Assembly (NCBI RefSeq): GCF_051622035.1
Contig: NC_135361.1
Span: 22,809,205 to 22,873,204 of the forward strand
Length of the DNA stretch: 64,000 nt
Direction: 5' to 3'
From: Arctopsyche grandis
Taxonomy: Eukaryota > Arthropoda > Insecta > Trichoptera > Hydropsychidae
The position numbers and the translations under genes are program-made. Under the pieces are notes generated by a model. It was not told where the DNA came from and ran no database searches. It was given only the letters and a program-made list of their open reading frames with translations. Below, piece after piece: positions 58,690-64,000 of this stretch (the stretch's first letter is position 1; each line of letters opens with the position of its first letter).

Positions 58690-59430
58690 TGTATATATAT
58701 ATATATATATATCACCAAAAAGAAGACTGTTTTAACGTAATAATTATATGTAATTTTTTTAATATTTAAATTTGAGGAGTTTGAAATTTTTAGATTCGTA
58801 TTTAATTAAAGAGGTATAGATTTAAAGATATATTATTAAATCATTAAGAAATCCAAAGGCTTATTTTGTATATTGATTTGTTTGAGTCTCCATTCAATGA
58901 TGCAAAAATCCCAATAAAATCCAATTTGCACCTCATTCCAATGTCAATATATTTAACCCGCTACAAAACAAAACGAGTGATTGGTTGACATTATTTCATA
59001 ACTAGTGTTGTACCCGATGACATATCATCGCATGGGTGTTGGCATATTAAGTTATTAAATAAAAAAAATTAAAAGAAATGTGTTGGTTTGATCCGAATGC
59101 GGTCGAATTTTTTTCAAATACCTTGTAAATATATTTAAATTAATATTTATATTTAATCATTTAATATGAAAAAAAAGATAAAAACTACCTACATGTAAAT
59201 AGAAAAATTTGTTAATTAAATAAATTTTCAATTGATTGCGGTAAATTCTCTGCCAAGAGGAAACATTGGTAGCATATAGTATATATAGACGTTTTTTCTT
59301 TTGTTATTGTATTCGTATATACGTTTTGGCAGTGGTTTAGCTGTGACGTACATACATATGTATGTCGAATCGAAACTACGATTATAGTACGGCGAGCGTT
59401 ATCTATAAAACAGACAGAATAGCGACATTA
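58690..59430. other. AT-rich intergenic
   Basis: A short TA microsatellite follows the Lilipod 3' end; nothing else was recognised. Confidence 0.5.
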
Positions 59431-60681
59431 CCTAATCTTGACATAAGTTCTGTTACATAGGTTTGCTATCGTTTCGCTCGCTAATATTAAATACCAAAAA
59501 TATTTTTTTTACTCCTTTTGGTAAGGGTACATATCTGGATTAGATTCATATTCATAATCAGTTGATCCTTTGTTCAGGTAAGATGGAGTGGAGCGGTCAC
59601 GAAAACCACATGGCTGTGATAACGCTACATGAGATAATGAAGAGGGCCAATTAAATTTTCAACATACTGAAAAAGCTTAAACTTTCGAGAATGTTCGTGT
59701 ATCGAACGATCAAAAGATTCACCATATCCAACTCATTATTAAACACTGAAAGAAATGGCCAGCCGAGAATAGTTCGATCGTCGAATCCAATTCATGTAGT
59801 CCAAGAGCGAATTTGAAGACATCTCCGAAAACGGGAAATCATGGTATAAAATTGGGATTGAGCACTGAGATCAAGGTCTAGGATAGTTAAGATTGACCAT
59901 AGGCTTAGTGCTTATAAAGGATGTACAAGTCGTCTGTTTACATCTGCAACGATAATGAGACTCATAAAATCAAAAGAGCATATTAGTCGACACAGTACTG
60001 GGGACTACGAAATTTTTTTAAGATAGAAGATAAATACAATAAACAAAATGATCGGGTATATGCCAGAATTACCCAGGAAGCTTCTCAGGTAGTCTACCGA
60101 GAGCAGCGGGCATATATCTCTCTTTGTTGGGGGGGTGCCCCAAGAAGGGATGAAAAAGCTGCATTTTTGCGAAAAAGGATTAAAACTTTGGTTTTAGTTT
60201 ATTAAAATGTCTTGGAACGCATTGTGAAACCCCTCAACACAAGCCTATTTAATAATGAGCGTTGTATAATTCGGCACAACCAAAAAAAAAAAACGGAAAG
60301 AAAAAGCGTTGCTGACGGTGAACATTCGGGCATTTATCAGTATGGCAGAATGACCTGGGAGACCTGAACTTAATCCCCTGGATTATAAATTATATTCAGA
60401 TCTGGAGAACATAGCATGCTCTAAACGCCATTGATTTTTAGAGTCGTTTAAGATGATTTTGAACAGAGCAGTCGACAAATTGCCAATGGAAGTGGTGTAT
60501 GCAGCGTGGCCGATCACGTTAAGGGGATTTATAGAAAATAAGGTGGACATTTCGATAATTTTTAAGTTTTATATTATGTGCATATGTTTGTTGTAAATAA
60601 AATTTGTTTTATGTCAATATGTCTTTTAGTTTTTGTTCTGTGATAAAATATATTTGTAACAGAACTTATGGCACTACTAGG
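59431..60681 (+). mobile_element. Degenerate mariner-family transposon
   Basis: 1251 bp with about 27-bp inverted ends (CCTAATCTTGACATAAG / CCTAGTAGTGCCATAAG, both continuing TTCTGTTACA). The left edge follows TA. Inside, broken frames encode FVYRTIKRFTISNS and GQPRIVRSS, then YNKQNDRVYARITQEAS, KPLNTSLFNNER and LNPLDYKLYSDLENIACSKR, recognisable mariner transposase blocks. Many stops and a deletion over the first catalytic Asp show it is dead. Confidence 0.85.
59583..60560 (+). pseudogene. Mariner transposase pseudogene
   Basis: Remnant coding region of the element above. It begins MEWSGHENHMAVITLHEIMK, with an in-frame stop soon after, and ends near EVVYAAWPITLRGFIENKVD. The catalytic triad cannot be completed because of stops, shifts and a deletion. 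No function is expected. Confidence 0.8.
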
Positions 60682-61174
60682 TTATATATATATATATGAT
60701 GTGATAAAAATGAAAAGAATGTTTAATGTATTTTAAAAAATATATTTATCACAATAGTAAGAAGATTCATAGAACCCGATTTAAACATAATTAAAACTAA
60801 AATACTTGACGTAGATCTTTTTGAGAAAAGATAAGGTAAAAATTTATATTATGTCAATTATTCAATTTATTATTCAACGTTAATTTATATTTGATATGAA
60901 TTAAAGGGGAATCGTCACACAATATATATTCTTAAAATATCCTCCCGGACTCTTAAAATAACACGTTCAACAACGCCAGATTACAAAATCAATTCGGAAT
61001 AGGAGATTGCCAATACGAAACGAAAATCGTAATAAAATAACCCGCCGTTTTCCACGGACTACAAGTTCAACAAGTCAACAACATTTAACAACTATGATTT
61101 GCGTTATAAGCGTATATTAGCAATTCGGCAGGTACTCATTGTTAAAAAAATAAAACTACTACTACTACTAGAAG
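60682..61174. other. 3' flank of mof
   Basis: AT-rich spacer; a TATATA tract abuts the mariner. No gene was seen. Confidence 0.5.
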
Positions 61175-62629
61175 CTACTTCTTCGATTTGGAGTATGGCA
61201 ACTTTGGCGGGGACCATCTCAGCGCATTCGGATCGACACACAGCCGTGGCTTTTTAAAGTGCGAACTCATCAGATGCTCGCTGACTATCTTTGGCGTGAC
61301 GCAGATAACGTGCTGCCCCTTCCAATATTTGACCATGTTCATGCACTGCAGAGTGGATATAATATCCGTCTGCGATATGCCGGTCATTTGGCTCAACTCT
61401 TTGATGCTGACGCTGCCCCGTCCCTTGCGCAAATAGTCGAGCAGGATCCAAGACCAGTACGAGCGATAGCTCAATTTGCCGAGATCCGATAGAGGTTTTT
61501 CGGGACTGCCCACGACCTGCTCCAATCGAGACAGTTCGTAGCTGAAGGCTATTAAGAGTTTGCCGTAGCCTTGTCTTTGATACGGAGGCAGAGTGAGGAT
61601 GCAGGCTACGTTGTTTCCTTCCGGCGATTCCTTCTCTTTGGAGAAATATCCGACTATGTGTGCGCCCTGTTTGTCGACCTCGCATAAGAGATAGAAAAGG
61701 AACGGTTCTACGTCAAAGTATAACGTTTTATGATCTAAGAAGAGTTTCGCAAGCAGGCAGAGATTCTGGCAGTAGGTTTTGTGATCCTTGCCGTCGACTT
61801 CGAATATAGCTAACGTGCCTTTGCGGTATATTTCACTGCCTCTGGGTTGTCGGTGCGGACACCGCGAGCAATGTTGTTTGTAGGTGGTTTCTAGTCGCAT
61901 GTAAGTGAGGCAGTATTCGCATATCCACAGCTTGGGCTGTTTCCCGTACTCGTCCGGGTAGGGACTGAAGTACCAGGTGTCTATCTCGTACTTGCCGATC
62001 TGAATGCGGTCTATGTATTTGACTTTGGTGATGGCCTCGTGCTCCTTCTCGAGCGCGGCCGTGGCCGGGTCCATCTCCGCGTACGTCTTCTGCACGTGGT
62101 TGATCTCGTCGTGCTTCCGCTTCTGGTTGCGGGTGATCTTGCGCGCCGCCTTCTCGAGCATCTCGTCGCGGTCGAGGGGGTGCGGCGCGTGGGGGTGCGA
62201 GTGCGGGTGCGGGTGCGGGTAGGGGATGGCGGGGTGTGCGTGCGCGTGGGGGGGCGGCGGCTGCGGCTCGTCGTGGCCGTCAGGGTTGTCGCAGACGTCG
62301 AAGCGGTCGGGCATGACGCGGCCCTTGGTGACCCACTCGTCGAGACGGCGGTCGGCGCCCTCGTAGTGCACGTAGTACTCGTGCGCGCACACGCCGCCAT
62401 TCCAGCGCGTCTGGATGACTTGGGCGGGCAGCCAGGAGTCGCCGCGCCGCACCAGGTACTGCTCGCCCACTTCCACGGTGGGCTCTTCGGCGCCGGTGCC
62501 GGGTCCGGGTCCGGGTCCGGTTCCCATTCCGGTTCCGGTGCCGGTGGCGCTCGCATTTCCGCTTCCGGTCGCGCTGCCCGTGGCGCCGCCCTCGCTCTCC
62601 TCACTCTTGCTCTTGTCAGACGCAGCCAT
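61175..62629 (-). CDS. mof: MYST histone acetyltransferase MOF (KAT8), intronless
   Basis: One uninterrupted exon of 484 codons (human KAT8 458). Residues 1-50 are Gly/Thr/Ala-rich. A chromo-barrel lies at about 52-110 ([36 protein letters not shown]). A His/Pro repeat linker covers 123-152. The MYST domain begins at [20 protein letters not shown]; the C2HC zinc finger uses C237, C240, H253 and C257. Catalytic landmarks are the autoacetylated Lys (K295, [10 protein letters not shown]), C343, the acetyl-CoA loop QRQGYGK (351-357) and E377 ([11 protein letters not shown]). MOF acetylates H4K16 in MSL and NSL complexes, tied to dosage compensation in flies and general transcription elsewhere. 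All key residues are present, so the protein should be active. The N-terminal third is very GC-rich. Absence of introns could mean retroposition, but no poly(A) tract or target duplication is evident. Confidence 0.95.
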   Translation of the reverse strand: MAASDKSKSEESEGGATGSATGSGNASATGTGTGMGTGPGPGPGTGAEEPTVEVGEQYLVRRGDSWLPAQVIQTRWNGGVCAHEYYVHYEGADRRLDEWVTKGRVMPDRFDVCDNPDGHDEPQPPPPHAHAHPAIPYPHPHPHSHPHAPHPLDRDEMLEKAARKITRNQKRKHDEINHVQKTYAEMDPATAALEKEHEAITKVKYIDRIQIGKYEIDTWYFSPYPDEYGKQPKLWICEYCLTYMRLETTYKQHCSRCPHRQPRGSEIYRKGTLAIFEVDGKDHKTYCQNLCLLAKLFLDHKTLYFDVEPFLFYLLCEVDKQGAHIVGYFSKEKESPEGNNVACILTLPPYQRQGYGKLLIAFSYELSRLEQVVGSPEKPLSDLGKLSYRSYWSWILLDYLRKGRGSVSIKELSQMTGISQTDIISTLQCMNMVKYWKGQHVICVTPKIVSEHLMSSHFKKPRLCVDPNALRWSPPKLPYSKSKK

Positions 62630-62764
62630 AGCCTAGGCGTCGCGACGCAATTCGCCGGCTGGCGGCCGAAACGCGGCTCAACTCGGCCAACAACTGTGCG
62701 TCATGCGTAATTCGTATCGTTGCTATGCTTATTCGCTCTTCGCCACCCCTCGTCTTCCTTTGCG
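62630..62764 (-). promoter_or_regulatory. mof upstream region
   Basis: A GC-rich 5' flank (CGCGACGCAATTCGCC) precedes the start codon; the likely 5' UTR and promoter. No TATA box was identified. Confidence 0.4.
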
Positions 62765-63370
62765 GCATAGGTTCGGTGGTTCGGTGATTACTAGACAAAT
62801 GTGAACCAGTCGCTCTAGATCGGTCACACATGATCACCCGTCACCAGTACCGATTTTAGGGGGGGGGGGGGGCTGATAAGTTAGGGCGCCGCTCGATCCG
62901 CCAAAAGCGCTTTAAAATTAAAATTAGAGCGCCAAAGGTCCTACATTTGTACCCGACAAATTATATTCAAACAATCTACTGGAAAAATCCGATCTTCAAA
63001 TTAAGCTCACCGTGAATTAAAAATTTGATATTATTATCAATTTAAAAGCCTTTATTTCAAATAAAGTTCAAGGTAAAATTAATCCACTCATTGTGTTATA
63101 TTTTATAAAACAGCACAATTCACAAGAATTATATCCAAACATTTGGATTTCTATGCTTTTTCTAACACTGCCTAAAACTGTAGCAAGGTCCCAAGGCCAG
63201 GAAAAAGAAGGATGGTAATCCAGTTTTTATAATTTTTTTCTAAGGGTGTTTAGAAAAAATTATCCGAGGGCGCCATTGGGTGTAAGGCCGGCACTGCCCG
63301 TCACACTATAAAACTGGTCACGAGAAAATTGGTCACGAGAAAACTGGTCACAATTCTTTCCTAGTCATCG
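62765..63370 (-). repeat. Dispersed repeat with tandem arms, split by a hAT element
   Basis: 62765-62844 matches 49588-49670 in reverse complement. After the hAT insertion the repeat continues at 63297 into about three 16-bp units (ACTGGTCACGAGAAAA at about 63313-63352). This again joins a unique segment to short tandem units. Confidence 0.65.
62845..63296. mobile_element. Non-autonomous hAT element with perfect 8-bp target duplication
   Basis: 452 bp; inverted ends CAGTACCGATTTTA and TAAGGCCGGCACTG; flanked by CCCGTCAC on both sides (62837-62844 and 63297-63304). It includes a G13-14 homopolymer near its left end. No coding frame. Confidence 0.9.
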
Positions 63371-63589
63371 ATGACCGTTCACCTTTACTAGGATCACAGG
63401 AGGATGGAGAGCTGTCGCTGTCTGAGTGACTTCAGTTTTTCATTAAATTTATAATATTTAACATCATACCAAATAATAAAATAAACTTGAATAATAATTA
63501 TTTTGAATATTCTGTTAATCCTTGAATAATTTTATGAAATTTTTCTTTAGAAAGCAATTACGCAACTAATCGTAATTTCCATTGACCTT
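63371..63589. other. Intergenic, nothing recognised
   Basis: Short AT-rich spacer between the tandem units and the LTR-like segment. Confidence 0.4.
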
Positions 63590-63914
63590 CACGGGAAATC
63601 CCAAGGAGCTACGCAACTACGCATCAAACATAGAACACAAAGGAAGACCTCGACCCCGTCGGAATCTTCCAGAACGTGATCTCACCAGCCCAGCTACGCG
63701 TTGCTCAAGCAACACCTTTATAAACCAGTGCATCGTCCCCAGATGCCAGTGAGAGTCAGGAACTCGACCTAGCTCGTTCCAGTGAATCCTTTACCTACTT
63801 CGCTGTACATACAAATACACCTGTATTAATCGAGTAATAAAGATCCTCTTCAAAATTCAACTGAATTTCCATAGGCCGGGAAACGGTCCACAACCTTCAA
63901 CCCCCCTATAGGTT
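63590..63914 (+). mobile_element. LTR-like segment related to the 43.67-kb insertion (family 3)
   Basis: It contains TTTATAAA (about 63718), AATAAAGATCC (about 63836), CTCTTCAAAATTCAACTGAA and TTTCCATAGGCCGGGAAACG, collinear with the insertion at 43670-43951 read on its minus strand. It ends near CCCCCCTAT. The 5' edge and target duplication could not be set; no primer-binding site is obvious in the remaining 86 bp. Confidence 0.55.
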
Positions 63915-64000
63915 TCTACTGCCACAGATTGGCTTTTGTTAATAAATTAGAAATTGAGTGTTTTAACACTGTGATGTATGTATGGTGCATTTTTTTCATT

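Noticed and set aside
62039-62710. 223-codon plus-strand open frame
   Set aside because: Antisense to the GC-rich N-terminus of mof; Val/Arg-rich low complexity with no domain. The MOF reading is unambiguous.

Overview
This window looks like a gene-sparse, transposon-dense piece of an insect nuclear genome. The evidence is an AT-rich background, GT-AG introns, single-gene transcription units, and proteins that read as animal orthologues (SNX4, aralar/citrin, YOD1/OTU1, LMBR1-family Lilipod, a TTC12-like protein, the histone acetyltransferase MOF). The repeats are RTE, jockey, tRNA-derived SINE, Helitron, hAT, piggyBac-like, mariner and PIF/Harbinger types. I cannot fix the insect order from the sequence alone. 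I found nothing bacterial or phage-like, no CRISPR array and no genuine tRNA or rRNA gene.

Layout. 2.28-4.55 kb (-): a two-exon gene for a 108-residue single-span membrane protein I do not recognise; its intron carries a hAT-type element that itself contains a SINE. 5.0-11.2 kb: Helitron, a full-length RTE retrotransposon with an intact 985-codon ORF, a solo LTR, a SINE and a second Helitron. 13.3-15.8 kb (-): SNX4 in ten exons, with a solo LTR about 250 bp upstream of its start codon. 16-38 kb: intergenic repeat archive, with solo LTRs, foldback-like elements built of short tandem repeats, a nested piggyBac/hAT cluster, Helitrons, SINEs, LINE remnants, and a GC-rich segment at 23.9-24.3 kb that may be a promoter with a non-coding first exon. 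38.4-45.1 kb (+): aralar, 14 coding exons, 671 residues. 46.9-48.1 kb (-): YOD1-like deubiquitinase, 3 exons. 48.7-49.6 kb: PIF/Harbinger derivative. 50.1-58.6 kb (+): Lilipod/LMBR1 family, 10 exons; its 3-kb fourth intron hosts a complete opposite-strand TTC12-like gene (51.9-54.7 kb). 59.4-60.7 kb: dead mariner. 61.2-62.6 kb (-): intronless mof. 62.8-64.0 kb: repeats, including a hAT element with perfect target duplications.

How the genes relate. They are unrelated housekeeping genes, not a pathway: endosomal sorting (SNX4), mitochondrial aspartate/glutamate exchange (aralar), ubiquitin editing (YOD1), a multi-pass membrane receptor (Lilipod) and H4K16 acetylation (MOF). I reconstructed the exon chains by hand from splice sites and reading-frame continuity; each closes in frame at a length close to the family's. 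The most informative non-gene signals are the exactly bounded insertions (target duplications of 4, 8 or TTAA type), a tandem array derived from an RTE 3' end, and several elements with inverted ends made of 15-20 bp tandem repeats. I see no convincing entirely new biological system; the foldback-like family and the unknown membrane protein are the best candidates for undescribed material.
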